Assembly (NCBI GenBank): GCA_030847615.1
Contig: JAUMIR010000005.1
Coordinates: 59,733,001-59,797,000 of the forward strand
Direction: 5' to 3'
Source: Gambelia wislizenii
Lineage: Eukaryota; Chordata; Lepidosauria; Squamata; Crotaphytidae
Length of the DNA: 64,000 nucleotides
Shown: positions 1 through 11,964 of the stretch, in pieces
Layout: each line of letters starts with the position of its first letter
How positions within the stretch are numbered: position 1 is the first letter of the stretch
Made by a program: the position numbers and the translations under genes
Notes under the pieces: model-generated
Told to the model about the DNA's origin: nothing
The model's input: the letters and a program-made list of their open reading frames with translations, nothing else
The model's database searches: none

Positions 1-1815
1 ACTTAGATTCTCTTGAGATGGTCTTGGTCAAATTGTCTCAGAGGCTGGTGGTCCAGTCTGAAGCTTTATGTCTGTACGCTTTTCTGTCAGAGATGAAGCA
101 CTTGTATTAATGGACCATTATGTGAATAACCAGTTGTGTTCTGACTACAGCATATGGCTGCCCTGTTAAGCTAGCTGATTTAAACTAGAGAGAAGATCAT
201 TGAGGAAGCCAGTAGACACCACTGTGCCCTTAAGGAAGGGCTATAGCTCAGTGTCTAAGTACTACTTTTTTTTACACCCAGAAGGTCTTTCTACACAGAA
301 ATGGACCCTTCTGTTTATAGAAAATGATTACAATACATATTCCAAACACATAGGTCATACGAAAGTCATGTATAGTTTGAAGTGTATTTGATTTCTATGG
401 TTTTACTTTTTTTGGCTTTATGGTTACTTGAAAAATTCTGAAATTGATTTGACCTCTATAAATTGTGCTTCCTGCTGTCTTGTACTAGTTTGGATTCATT
501 GCTTTATTATGTCATTTCCCCCTCTTTTCTTGTAGAGAAAGGTTTTTTTAAAATATTTTGGCCTATATTTAAAGAAAACAAGGAACATAGAAAGCTGTCC
601 TGTATTTAAAAGAGCTTTCTTTCTTTCTTTTTCTTGGGACTAGAACCAAGATTCTAATTCTCTGAATTAGAATCTTTCAGCCAGCCTGCCTCACCACTAG
701 CCAAGCTGGTTGGAGGAGTTGTCTCAAAAACTAACTCTTCCAATGTCTGATACAGGGTCAGACCATGTGTATATCTGGTTCCATCTTGTCCATCCCAATA
801 GGCAGTGGCTTCCACTACCCTACCCTACCAGGAGATGTGAGGGATTAAAAGTGAGACTGGAGGGACAGCAACACATGTACACAACAACTGAGACATGGCC
901 AGAAGTGTCTAGTAGTTCTGACTTCCATCGTGAGTTCCTTTCTGGGGTTAGTTGATAATGGAAGAAATTGCAGCAGCTAAGCTCTATTGTGTTTACTATC
1001 TGAAAATACATCATGAGATTCTAATGCTACCTACCCCAAATAAATGGAGAAATGCAACCATGCTTTCAACTCTCCACCTTACCTGGGCTGTTTCACATCA
1101 TGTTGAGTAACAGATTATGAATCCCTCTTTGGAAACTCCATAGGCACTATGCAAAGGTGAAGGAAGTGGCAAAACTAGCTGAGCTCATTGTCTTGCATCA
1201 TTTGCCCCAAATATGTTCTGTTTGCATCTGCAGTTTGTATCTGCACAAATCCTGCAAGAGGCTGAATCCTGATATTACACATAGATACAGTGCTCTGATA
1301 CCTTTGTTGGTCTGGTTTCAACAGCAAGTCACAGTCTTTCAGTCCCCACAAAACGAATGATGTAACATAGTTGAAACGTAAGTGTTGACTGCTTTGAACA
1401 CACACATTCTTTTGGCTGTTTTCCTGATTTTCTTTTTGCTTTTTTCTGACCTTCACTTCTAGGACTTTATTAAATGGGGGGGGGAGTGTTCTTGTGCAAT
1501 ATCCATTTGTTTCAGTGAGAACATGTGCAAGGAAAGACAGCGTATATTCTGCCATAGTTACATTTTAAAGGAATCCAAGGTCAAAAAAAAAAACCACAAC
1601 TCTCTGCTATGAAACCCAACATCTGATACGCTGCAGTTCTCAGTCACTGCTTGCATACAATATTTTAATGCTCATATTATAAAAATAAGAAGACCTAATA
1701 ATGATGTAAGTAAAAAAGGGGGGAACAATGAACCAATATCAGAGAATCATACAATAGTAAGTGATAAAAGAAGAAGATATACCAACCTTAAGTTTATATT
1801 TAATTTATGTTCTGC
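1..1815. other. upstream flank, mostly unique AT-rich DNA
   Basis: No exon-like open frame was recognised. About 745-870 resembles the middle of a common squamate tRNA-type SINE (phrases like a SINE at 62.6 kb) but is too decayed to define. A G run lies near 1478 and A runs near 1590. In other vertebrates USP38 lies upstream of GAB1, but nothing here could be matched to it. Confidence 0.5.
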
Positions 1816-2037
1816 TGTTGTTGTGTGCCTCCAAGTCATTTCTGACTTAGGGAGATCCTAAGGTGAACTTATCACAGGGTTTATTCAGAGGGGGTTTGCC
1901 TTTGCCTTCCTCTGAGAGTGAGAGAGTCTGACTTGCCCAAGGTCACCTAGTGGTTTCCCTGGCTGAGCAGGGATTCGAACCCTGGACTCCAGAGTCATAG
2001 TTCAATGCTCAAACCGCTATGCCACACTGGCTCTCTC
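1816..2037 (-). mobile_element. tRNA-derived SINE with BovB-like tail (Sauria-SINE type)
   Basis: On the minus strand it starts with a tRNA-like head carrying a box B (GGTTCGAATCC), then a core with a CAAGGTCA-type stretch, and ends in a tail around GACTTGGAGGCACACAACAA, the BovB-like 3' end used for retroposition. Related copies lie at 21.7, 39.5 and 54.2 kb. It is not a functional tRNA gene. Confidence 0.85.
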
Positions 2038-3592
2038 ACACCACATTGGCTCTCTCTATTTATGTGTACTGGTGTCTTACACTGAAGGCAAAACCCATTA
2101 GGAAATCCTGGGGATTTCCCCTTTCATGCCTTTCCATTTTTGTTTCCTCAATCTCTTACTTAGAATTTGAGTACATTTTATGCTGCCCCATGACTTGCAG
2201 CCTTAGGGTTTTCATTTCAAAATAACAGTTCTGAAAAAGAAAACTGTCTTTGAAAGATTAGAGCATTCAGTTTTCAGTTAAATAAATTGTCAGGACCTTT
2301 GCCATTTCTTGTCTTTCATATCTTCTGAGAAGGATTCATGTGTTTAATACTCAGTGGTATGTATTTCAGAGCAATGTAAAGGACTGTTTTCTTTTAAAAT
2401 AGACAATACTACTCACATATTAAATTCCATAAAGATTGAACTCTCCACCTTCATTTTCTTACAAAATTCTAAATCAAATTTCTTCTATTATATAGTCTAC
2501 CCAATTCACCCATATTTTGTTTAAATTCATTTTTTTAAAAAACAAAGCTTTATAGATGTTATCTTTCCATTTTTCTCTTGGTTTTCCAGACAAAGCAAAA
2601 AGGTAGAAAAGAAAATAAAGGAGCCAATTATGTATCTGCTTCTTCTTCTTTTCCTCTTTTCTTTGAGAGCCAGCCCAATAGGGGCTTGCATCTGGAGTCT
2701 GTACATTGATCCACATTAAACTGTCTTGCCAGAGTCATATTATATCAGCTGGGAATAGGAGCAGAATAGATTCTTCCACCACTCTCAGCTTTGTACTAAG
2801 CAACAAGCATGGCGTATACTTCAAAATTTATTAGAGAAGTCAAAAAAGAAAATAATCTCCCTAGCAGGTGGAAATGCTTCTAAAGAGAAAACACAGGAAC
2901 AACTGGGCACATATGTGTCTGTGAGAAAGAATCCTGTGCGCAGCTAGAGCTTAGTTTTCTGTTTTCATTGCAGCAGTTCTCACAGCCAAAGAAACAGGTT
3001 GCCCTTCAGTTCTTAAAGCAGCTTGACTCTTGAGCTGTGGGAACAAATGTGGAAAAAGATCCGGGGGGGGGGGAACCCCACTATTCTTTTCTGTGAATGC
3101 ATGTTTTGGCTTTGGACCCCATTATGATTCTCAAATTATTTATCTAGAGTACTTTTCCCAATCTGGTGCCTTTCAGATGTGTGAAACTGCAACTTCCATC
3201 ATTCCCAGCTAGTAGAACCATTAGGTACTATTGAGGAAAGATAATACAGAGGCTTCTCATAGTGATTTTCATAGGGTTTCCATAGAGAATATGGATTTGA
3301 AGACTGCAGTCTTAGTACACCACACTGTGAGTCACTATGCCACAAAAGTGGTGAGGAGTCATTCTAGTTCTTATTTACGGCATCGTGAACCAGCCCAGGA
3401 CTTAGGGCTGATTCATGTAACAATAAAATAAAACAATTAATTTTTTATGGTGAGAGAAAGTCTTCTTGGTTAAAATTGCATCAGATTTCTTTACACAAAA
3501 ACAACACAACTACAATTATTCTATAGGGAGGGGCTACAACTCTGTCTTACAGAATATGCTACTCATGCAGCAATTCTCAGGTTCTGTCTCAG
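2038..3592. other. unique flank without recognised gene
   Basis: AT-rich sequence with no coding signal. A G run lies at about 3063-3072. Positions 3158-3235 resemble a fragment of the short hAT-type palindromic elements seen elsewhere in the window. Confidence 0.45.
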
Positions 3593-5903
3593 GAATCATA
3601 GAATCATAGAATTGCGGACTTGGAAGAGACCACGAGGGCCATCCAGTCCAACCCCCTGCCACGCAGGAAATCTTGATCAAAGCATCCCCGACCGATGGCA
3701 ATCCAGCCTCTGTTTAAAGACCTCCAAGGAAGGAGACCCCACCACACTCCGAGGGAGTGTGTTCTACTGCCGAACAGCTCTTACTGTCAAAAAGTTCCTC
3801 CTAATGTTGAGGTGGAATCTCTGTTCCTGGAACTTGCATCCATTGCTCCGTGTTCCAGTCTCTGGAGCAGCAGAAAACAAGCCTGCTCCATCCTCAGAGT
3901 GACACCCCTTCAAATACTTAAACAGGGCTATCATATCACCTCTTAACCATCTTTTTTCCAGGCTAAACATACCCAGCTCCCTAAGTCTCTCCTCATAAGG
4001 CATCGTTTCCAGACCTTTCACCATTTTAGTCGTCCTTCTCTGGACATGCTCCAATTTGTCAATATCCTTTTTGAATTGTGGTGCCCAGAACTGGACACAG
4101 TATTCTAGGTGAGGTCTGACCAAGGCAGAATAGAGCGGCACTATTACTTCCCTTGATCTGGACACTATACTTCTATTGATACAGCCCAAAATCACATTGG
4201 CCTTTTTAGCTGCTGCATCACACTGTTGATTCATGTTCAACTTGTGGTCTACTAGGACTCCTAGATCCCTTTCGCACGTAGTCTCGTTCAGCCAGGTCTC
4301 TCCCATCCTATATCTATGCAGTTCATTTTTCCGCCCTAAGTGCAGTACCTTACATTTCTCCGTATTGAATTTCATTTTGTTAGCTTTGGCCCAGCTCTCC
4401 AGTCTATCCAGGTCATTCTGAATTTTGATCCTGTCCTCTAGGGTATTAGCTACTCCTCCTAATTTGGTGTCATCTGCAAATTTGATAAATAAGCCCCTAG
4501 TTCCCTCATCCAAGTCATTGATAAAGATGTTGAATAGCACTGGGCCCAGGACCGAACCTTGTGGCACCCCACTGGTCACATCTTTCCAAGAGAAAGAGGA
4601 GCCACTGTTGAGCACCCTTTGGGTTTGGCCAGTCAACCAATTACAAATCCATTTAACAGTTAACTTGTCTAGCCCACATTTTACAAGCTTGTTTGCAAGA
4701 ATGTCATGGGGAACCTTATCAAAGGCCTTACTGAAATCAAGGTATGCGATGTCCACAGTGTTCCCTTTATCTACCAAGCTGGTAACTTTATCAAAAAAAG
4801 AGATCAGATTAGTCTGGCATGACTTGTTTCTCTGAAACCCATGTTGACTTTTTGTGATTATGGCATTGCCTTCTAAATGTTCACAGACTCTCTGTTTAAT
4901 GATCTGCTCTAGAATCTTCCCTGGTATTGATGTCAGACTAACTGGACGATAATTGTTGGGATCATCCTTTTTCCCCTTTTTGAAAATGGGGACAGCATTT
5001 GCCCTCCTCCAGTCTGCTGGGACTTCTCCTTTTCTCCAGGAGTTCTCAAAGATTATTGCCAATGGCTCTGAGATTACATTTGCCAGCTCTTTTAATAGTC
5101 TTGGATGTAGTTCATCTCATCCTGGAGATTTAAATTCATTTAGATTAAGAAGGTATTCCTGTACTACCTCTTTGCTTATTCTGAGCTGGATTTCCCCTAT
5201 TGTGTCCTCTGTTCCATTATCCTCAGGTTTGTCCCCCTTTTCCTTTTCTGAAAACACTGAGGCAAAGAAGGTGTTGAGTAATTCTGCCTTTTCTCTGTCC
5301 CCTGTTAGCATTTTGCCATCTTCTCCACATAGTGGCCCTATCATTTCCTTCTTTCTCCTTTTGCTGCAGACATACCCCAAAACCCCTTTTTATTGTTCTT
5401 AACCTCCCTAGAAAGCCTGAGCTCATTCTGCGCTTTAGCTTTTCTGACTTTACTCCTACATGTGTTCACTATCTGTTTGAATTCTTCTTTGGTGATTTCC
5501 CCCTTTTTCAATTTCCTATAAATGTTTTGTTTAAAACTTAGCTCCGTTGAAAGTTCTTTAGTCATCCATCCTGGTTTCTTGAGACACCTCCCATTTTTCT
5601 TCCTCAATGGTACTGTTTGAAATTGTGCCTTCAGTATCTCCCTTTTGAGAAGGTCCCATCCGTCTTGAGGTCTCTTCTCTTTTAGTATTCCTGACCATGG
5701 GATCATCCCCAGTATTTCCCTGAGTTTATTGAAATCAGCTCTCCTAAAGTCAAGAATGCATGTCTGACTATGCCTGGCTTCTCCTTTCCATTGTATAACA
5801 AACTCCAGGAGAACATGATCACTCTCACCTAAGGATCCCACCACTTGCACCCCATTAACTTGCATCCCATCTTCAGTCAGAAGAGTCAAGTGCACTTGAT
5901 CCA
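3593..5903 (-). mobile_element. CR1 LINE, 5'-truncated, about 2.3 kb
   Basis: The low-coordinate end carries the CR1 3' terminus, repeats of ATTCTATG read on the minus strand. The body encodes the end of the endonuclease and a nearly complete reverse transcriptase on the minus strand. The high-coordinate end stops inside the endonuclease and abuts a SINE fragment, so this is a typical 5'-truncated insertion. A second, shorter copy at 6509-7190 is closely similar over its length. Confidence 0.95.
3764..5895 (-). pseudogene. CR1 ORF2 (endonuclease C terminus plus reverse transcriptase), broken
   Basis: Reading the minus strand, the first segment (5895 to about 5341) holds the end of an AP-type endonuclease with the SDH motif. 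After a frameshift near 5341-5380 the frame enters the RT domain. The segments 5380-5117 and 5062-3764 share a frame and are separated by a stop codon near 5111. RT motifs are clear: YLDFSKAFD (first catalytic Asp), [10 protein letters not shown], and FADDTKL (catalytic Asp pair). The gene is dead because of the frameshift, the stop and the missing N terminus, but the catalytic residues are kept. Confidence 0.9.
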
Positions 5904-5904
5904 G

Positions 5905-6018
5905 AGGGACCTCTGCCTGGAGTGCTACTGCCAGTTAGAAATGATAGTGATAGGCTAAATAGGGGTAGGCAGTAGGGACCAGCCTGACTTGGTGTAAAGC
6001 AGCTTCCTATATTCCCTC
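5905..6018 (+). mobile_element. 3' part of a tRNA-type SINE
   Basis: Phrases such as CTGACTTGGTGTAAAGCAGC and GCTTCCTATATTCC match the 3' half of the SINE at 62.6 kb. It sits between the CR1 5' end and an RTE-like fragment, so it is a truncated remnant. Confidence 0.55.
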
Positions 6019-6020
6019 CA

Positions 6021-6436
6021 AGGACCATCACCTCCCCAAAATAGTACTCTACGGTGAACTCACCACAGATCAGCGTAAGAGGGGCGCTCCAAAAAAGTGA
6101 TACAAGGACTCCCTGAAGCAACATCTCAGGCTCAGCTAAATTGATCACCAAAAATGGTCCACCCTGGCCTCACATCGGGAGGCATGGAGATGCACTATCT
6201 ACAATGCTGCAGCCTTATTTGAGAACTCACACTGAACAAGTCTTGAAGAGAAACGACAAGGCAGAAAGAATCACAACCCGGAAACATCACCCAAGGAGAC
6301 CTTCTCCTGTGCTTTCTGCAACCAGACTTGTTTATCTCGGATTGGCCTTTTTAATCATCAGCGCACTTGCAGAAAGTGCGGGATGAATCCTTCCTGAATC
6401 TCTGTTTGCGAAGAAAAGCCAGAGAGAGATTTATGG
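6021..6436 (+). mobile_element. RTE-like LINE, C-terminal and 3' fragment
   Basis: Homologous to the longer copies at 49.3, 56.2 and 57.2 kb. It covers the end of the ORF with the TCLSRIGLFNHQ zinc-finger tail in broken frames, then the 3' end with the shared GAAAAGCCAGAGAGAG terminus. Confidence 0.8.
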
Positions 6437-6461
6437 GAACAGCTGCATCTCAATAGAAAAA

Positions 6462-7290
6462 TCATGTGCTTTGCATTCAAAAGGTCCCAAATTCAGTCCC
6501 TGGTATTTCATAGAATCATAGAATCATAGAATTGCAGAGTTGGAAGAGACCACGAGGGCCATCCAGTCCAACTCCCTGCCACGCAGGAAATCTTGATCAA
6601 AGCATCCCCGACAGATGGGAATCCAGCCTCTGTTTAAAGACCTCCAAGGAAGGAGACCCCACCACGCTCCGAGGGAGGGTGTTCCACTGCCGAACAGCTC
6701 TTACTGTCAAAAAGTTCCTCCTCATGTTGAGGTGGAATCTCTGTTCCTGGAGCTTGCATCCATTGCTCCGTGTTCCAGTCTCTGGAGCAGCAGAAAACAA
6801 GCCCGCTCCATCCTCAGCGCGACACCCCCTCAAATACCCAAACAGGGCCATCATATCACCTCCCAACCGTCTCCTTTCCAGGCTAAACATACCCAGCTCC
6901 CCAAGTCTCTCCTCATAAGGCATCGCTTCCAGACCTTTCACGATTTTAGTTGCCCTCCTCTGGACACGCTCCAATTTGTCAATATCCTTTTTGAATTGTG
7001 GTGCCCAGAACTGGACACAGTATTCTAGGTGAGGTCTAACCAAGGCAGAATAGAGTGGCACTATTACTTCCCTTGATCTAGACACTATACTTCTATTGAT
7101 GCAGCCCAAAATCGCATTGGCCCTCTCAGCCGCCGCATCACACTGTTGACTCATGTTCAACTTGTGGTCTACTAGGACTCCTAGATCCCTCTGGGGATGT
7201 TTGGGAAAAACTCTATCTGAAAGTCTGGAAAGTTGCTGCCCAATATGGTAGACTATCCCAGGCTAGATGTCTGAAATGGTTTAAGGGGAA
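6462..7290 (+). mobile_element. tRNA-type SINE split by a CR1 insertion
   Basis: The left part (6462-6508) carries the box-B-like phrase AATTCAGTCCCTGG. The right part (7191-7290) looks like the continuation of the same SINE type. The CR1 at 6509-7190 separates them. The order of events (SINE first, CR1 second) is inferred from this. Confidence 0.5.
6509..7190 (-). mobile_element. CR1 LINE, 3' end fragment
   Basis: Starts with three ATTCTATG-type repeats on the minus strand and encodes the last ~185 residues of the CR1 ORF as one open minus-strand segment (6597-7160), ending in the typical QRLDSHLS region. Very similar to the matching part of 3593-5903; 5' truncated. Confidence 0.93.
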
Positions 7291-7423
7291 TTGAATGGAG
7301 AGTAAAAAGGATCAACATGCAGCACAAATGTATGCAGAACCTGGGGGAAAAAAACTTTTTGAACCACAACTCCCATATCTTAATGGCTGGATGAAATCTG
7401 GGATTTTTGGTCCTATATATACA

Positions 7424-7466
7424 GTAAATCTATATCTATATCTATATCTATATCTATATCTATATG
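7424..7466. repeat. (TATATC)n microsatellite
   Basis: Seven tandem TATATC-type hexamers, nearly perfect. Confidence 0.95.
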
Positions 7467-7542
7467 TCAATCATGTTTCCAAGCTCTGATCCTATGCATG
7501 TGTACTTGGAAGTCCTTCTATGTTCAGTGTAGTAGCGCACTG

Positions 7543-7985
7543 TGGTTGTTGTTAACTGTCATCAAGTCAGCTTCAATTTATGGCAACCCCATGAATGAGA
7601 GACCTACAAGTCATCCTATTATCATCAGCCCTGCTTAGAACTTGCAGACCTGTTTAGAACTTGCAGAACGTGGCTTCCTTGGTTTGAGTCTATCCATCTG
7701 TAATGCAGGCTTCCTCTTTTCCTACTGCCTTCTACCTTATCAAGCATTACTGACTTTTCTAGTGAGTCATGTCTTCTCATAATATGGCCAAAGTATGACA
7801 GTCTCAGTTTAGTCATTTGGCTTCTTGGGAGAGTTCAGGTTTGATTTGCTCTAGAACCTAATTGTTGATCTTGTTAGCAGTTTATGGTATCTATAGAACT
7901 CTTCTCCAGCAATACATTTCAAATGAGTTGATTTTCTTCCTATCATCTTTCTTCACTGTCCTGCTATCTAGCTGTTTGACATATT
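7543..7985 (-). mobile_element. BovB/RTE-type LINE fragment
   Basis: The minus strand encodes TKLRLSYFGHIMRRHDSLEK, the C-terminal signature of BovB-like ORFs. The low-coordinate end carries the GGTTGCCATAAATTGAAGC-like tail shared with the Sauria-type SINEs. A related piece lies at 50.52-50.80 kb. Positions 7990-8200 may continue the element but were not recognised. Confidence 0.75.
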
Positions 7986-8261
7986 TATTATGGCTCCTCA
8001 GCAAAAGCCTGTCTGACATGGGAGACCCTACCAGCAGCACTGCTATCATCAGCATAGCCTCTTGCTTCACAGGTGCACCATCCCAGAATTCCACCATCAC
8101 AGAAAGGTAATGTCATGGTGGCTAGATGACATTCAATAGGGATTTTGGCCATTGCATCAGTGAAATGTGCATGGTGATAACATATTATAAACAGGGATTG
8201 CAAATCCATTGCAAATGATACTGTGTATAGCTAGGTTCTCCACAATTTGATAACAAATATA

Positions 8262-8990
8262 TTATTTATATATTAAACTGTTTATTGTCTCTTGGCCTGC
8301 CAAGACCCACAAAGTGATGTAAACAGATAAAATATTATTTAAAAACAAAATAAACAATTTAAAAAAGACATTAACACACACACACACACACTTAAAAAGG
8401 TCCACAAAGCCAGACCTACTTTTGGGGACTAAAACAGTGCTGTCTTGGCTGCGTGTCTGCCAAAAGATGGAATCAGCCTGACTTTCTGTGGGAGGGAGTT
8501 CCACAACTGAGGTGCTACTAAGAAAACCCTCTCTAATGTATCTGTCAATCTGGCTTCTTGGGGTGGCAACATGCTGTCCTCTCAGGATCTCAGGTTCCAA
8601 GCAGGTTCACATGGGGCAAGGTACTCCTTCAGATATCCTGGCCCCAAGTCGTTTAGGGCTTTGTATGTCAAAATGATTACCTTGAATTGGGTTTGGAAGC
8701 AAATTAGAAGCTTACAGTATGTGGTCTCTAAAGTGCATACCAGATAACACTACATTTAGCTTCCTAACACTTTTCAAGCACAGCCCCACATAGAAAGTAT
8801 TACAGTTGTCTAACCAGAAGATAATTAAGAGACAAAACACAGTGGTCAAATCTGTCTATAACTTTTTTGTACAACTTATTGCCTGATCAAAAGTTCTTAT
8901 TGGACATTAAGCTGTTCTGAATGCAATTCACTGGCAAAAAAGGTAGGATAGAAATGTAGCAAGTCAATTAATCAATAAAATAAGATTGCA
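8262..8990. mobile_element. old LINE-like interspersed repeat, class uncertain
   Basis: Contains phrases common in squamate genomes (GGGAGTTCCACAACTGAGG, GTCGTTTAGGGCTTTGTATG, TACCTTGAATTGGGTTTGGA), probably a CR1- or L2-type 3' region. A (CA)n run of nine units lies at 8374-8391. No intact frame remains and orientation was not resolved. Confidence 0.5.
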
Positions 8991-9008
8991 GTTGACAAAT
9001 TCAATTAG

Positions 9009-9216
9009 GCTGTATCCACACTACACACTTATACCACACTGATAGCAATTTAACTGCCATGGAAAGCTCTGCTTAGAGAACTTTATCTTTATTGCACTCA
9101 CCTAACCTAGAGCAGAGAATTCTAAGTACCTCACCAAACTACAAATCCCAGGATTTCATAGGATGGTGCCATGGCAGCTAAAGTGGCATCAAACAGCTGT
9201 AATTGACTAGCCTGGA
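9009..9216. mobile_element. short palindromic MITE, decayed
   Basis: Opens with CTGTATCCACACTACAC and holds inverted phrases about a CTACAAATCCCAGGATTTC core, matching the better copies at 18.4 and 62.9 kb. No coding capacity. Confidence 0.6.
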
Positions 9217-10016
9217 TATGAACCAAATCGCATCATGTTCAATAGTATTTGAGCAACTGAAACAATTGTTATTGTTTTTTTCAACTTTCAAGTTAGCTGT
9301 TAGTTAAAATTACTTAACTAAAAGGTTTTGGAGAGCGGGGGAGAATAAATGGTACAGTAGAAATTTGTTTTGCCTTTCAAATTAGCCCTTAAAGAAGTTC
9401 ACTCAAAAAGAGTTACATTGCAAGATTTTTTTTATATGTCTTGATAGCCCCCAAATGATCCAGGACACCTGGAAATGTTCAACTATTCTTGTGTGTGGCT
9501 GAACTCTTAGACCATGTCCAAAATCTGAGGAGAGGTTTTGCCCATCCAGTACTCCAAAAGTAGCAAAGAGTGCACATTTGAATGCACAATTTTAAACTTG
9601 AAAGGAAAGAAAAACAGTAGACATTAATATTAACTTTACGCTGAAGCAGGCAGGCCTCAGGTATTTGCTGATGGTTGAAATGAGCAGATGTTTGACTTAC
9701 ATGAGTCTTGTGACTATTCTGCTTTGCCTCAACACAGAGGTTTCTAACTGTGGTTTGTGGTATATTGGCAGGTGGTCCATGAAGCTGCAACACTAGAATT
9801 TTGGGGGTTGGCCTGCTTCCTTCTTTCCATCAACAATATAGTTACAGGAGATGTTAATTAATAGTACATGAAATATTTTTCCATTGTTTTTCTTTTTAGT
9901 TTGTGCACAGTTCTCATAGTGGCTTTGAATTTTCAAAGGTGGAAAAAGTTAAATTATTTGGTAGAATAATCACTGGAACTTCATACCTTATGCAATCATA
10001 GCTTCTTTTTTAATTA
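9217..10016. other. unique flank without recognised gene
   Basis: No recognised repeat or coding exon. Poly-T and A-rich runs only. Confidence 0.4.
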
Positions 10017-10267
10017 CAGTAGGACCCCTGTATCCACTGATTCATTATCCACTGATTCAATTATCCATGGGACACAAAACAGCACACCTACCATAGTCTT
10101 CTTAGCAAATGTGTCTTCTCTAGCCATTTTCTAGGTCCTCCAAGACAACTCTATGGTATTTTAAACTGGAAGTCCCATTATTTTCAAAGGTGTTTGCTAT
10201 TATCCACGGTTTTCAGTATCCACGGGCCCCCCAGAACCAATCCTCAGTGGATACGGGGATTCTAATG
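10017..10267. mobile_element. Tigger-like MITE
   Basis: Inverted ends: CAGTAGGACCCCTGTATCCA at the left, and GTGGATACGGGGATTCTAATG at the right in imperfect reverse complement. Same family as 23672-23885 and 51323-51552, whose ends are flanked by TA. Confidence 0.75.
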
Positions 10268-10639
10268 TATTTCAAAGAATAATTGAGGGCAGTGCAGTCC
10301 AACTCCTCTGACAGGTCTGGATGAAGACATTTGCCTGACTGAATTACCTCTGCTCCATCCCACAAACAAAAGCTGACTGGACTCCAAATTGAATTTTATT
10401 TCAATACTGATAATGGAATAGCATCTTCTACCATGCCTGAGGGCAACAGGCTTATTTATGGGACCAAGGCCATAAGGGTAGCACATGCAGTTTCGACCTC
10501 CAAAAGTGGCAACTGGTGGGGGAATGAGGAGGAATAACCAAGGAACTGCCACTGCTGCCTCTCCCTTGGTATCTGCTACCTAAAACAGTTGACTCACTCT
10601 GCCTAACAGTAGGACTGGCCCAGAAGAAAGACTATAAAA

Positions 10640-11230
10640 CTGGGTGGGTTGGGGGGTAATTCAGCCGAAGCCATTTTTGTGATCCCTGGGAGGGGGGAGG
10701 TCAAAGATGTGTGCTCCATAATGCCTCCCCAAACCCTCTACGGGATATGGAGGACATTTCCACCACTTTTGAAAACCCTCAGGGCCCCTCAGGGGTCAAA
10801 CTTTCTTTCTTCTTCTTCTTCTTTTTTTTTTTTTACAAAATTTGTACATTTTTGCCCCCCCCCCGCCCCCAATGCCTTCTAGGGAGTGTAAGGAGACATT
10901 TCCACCACATTTTGGGCCCATCCTGGGCCAGTTTAAGCCCAAGAAGGGCCTTTTTTAAAACAGGAAGTGAGCAGAAGCCACTTCCTTTTATTAAAAAAAA
11001 AAAAAGGCCTCTCCTGGACCTAAAATGGCCCAGATAGAACCAAAGAGATGGGGAAGATGCCCTCTTGTCCCCTAGAGGATATTTGGTGGCAAATGTTGAT
11101 TTTTTTTTGTGGGAGAAGATGCAGCTCTTCATGGTTTCCAGGAGGGGGGCTAATGTGACCCCCCTAGACTTCCACAGTTGCCCACCCCACTTATAAAGGA
11201 ATAGTTCTCTCACATTTCTATTCTCCAACA
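10640..11230. repeat. unclassified GC/poly-T repeat with degenerate internal repeats
   Basis: The phrase GGACATTTCCACCAC-TTTT recurs about 150 bp apart (near 10752 and 10893), each time followed by GGGCCC-rich sequence, with long T, C and A runs between. This looks like a degenerate tandem structure, perhaps inside a DNA transposon. Open frames here are low-complexity artefacts. Confidence 0.45.
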
Positions 11231-11496
11231 ATAGGCTTGCTGAAGCATACTACCTCTGAACCTTTGACATGCTTAGGAGTATGGCCTCAATCCCCTTGGC
11301 TAGTTTCCAATAAAATAGATTTATTGAGTCAATTGTAAACTGGTGAGTTAAAATATACATAAATCCTATAGATTCAATGGGTCTATACGAACATGGGCTA
11401 GTAATATCACAAGACCCATTGAATGCACAAGTAAACAGCAGAGCTGGAAAGATTGACTCTTTGGACTACAGTTCCCAGAATCTCCTGGAGTAACTG

Positions 11497-11825
11497 AGGA
11501 CTTTTTCGGACAAGTAAAATGCAACGGAAGCAGCCTCGCCACGTTGCGAGACTGCTGCGCTGCAGGGCGTCCCTTTCGGATGGCGCCCATCCCACCCGGT
11601 ACTGTTGCGATACCGCAGGGACATTTGAGTGTAATATTTTGGCGATTTTTACTCACAAAAGTTGATCGTGAGTAAAAATCGCCAAAATATTACTCAAATG
11701 TCCTTGCGGTACCGCAACAGTACCGGCAGGGACGGGCGTCATCTGAAAGGGACGCCCTGCAGCGCAGCAGTCTCACAACGTGGCGAGGCTGCTTCCGTTG
11801 CATTTTACTTGTCTGAAAAAGTCCT
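11497..11825. mobile_element. fold-back (snap-back) DNA element
   Basis: Two near-identical inverted arms of about 160 bp (11497-11656 and 11668-11825) surround an 11-base spacer. The ends read GGACTTTTTCGGACAAG and its near complement. Flanking triplets are TGA and TAA, compatible with a mutated 3-bp target duplication. The ends resemble the Harbinger-like elements at 32.2 and 40.3 kb. Similar peptides appear on both strands only because of the palindrome. Confidence 0.9.
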
Positions 11826-11918
11826 AACTTTCCTAAGTTCTGGTAAACATGTTGCTCTCACTGATTTCATTGGGATGTAGGCACATCCTGTTTTTCTGCT
11901 GCATTATCTGTTTTCATA

Positions 11919-11921
11919 GCC

Positions 11922-11959
<38 letters not shown>
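11919..11959. repeat. (TA)n(CA)n microsatellite
   Basis: A short TA run followed by about 15 CA units. Confidence 0.95.

Positions 11960-11964
<5 letters not shown>

Noticed and set aside
10711..11231. Frames of 108 and 132 codons
   Set aside because: Phe, Pro and Lys homopolymer-rich translations of poly-T, poly-C and poly-A runs.
11366..11880. Paired conserved frames on opposite strands sharing a peptide
   Set aside because: The shared peptide is a direct result of the palindrome arms being read from each side.
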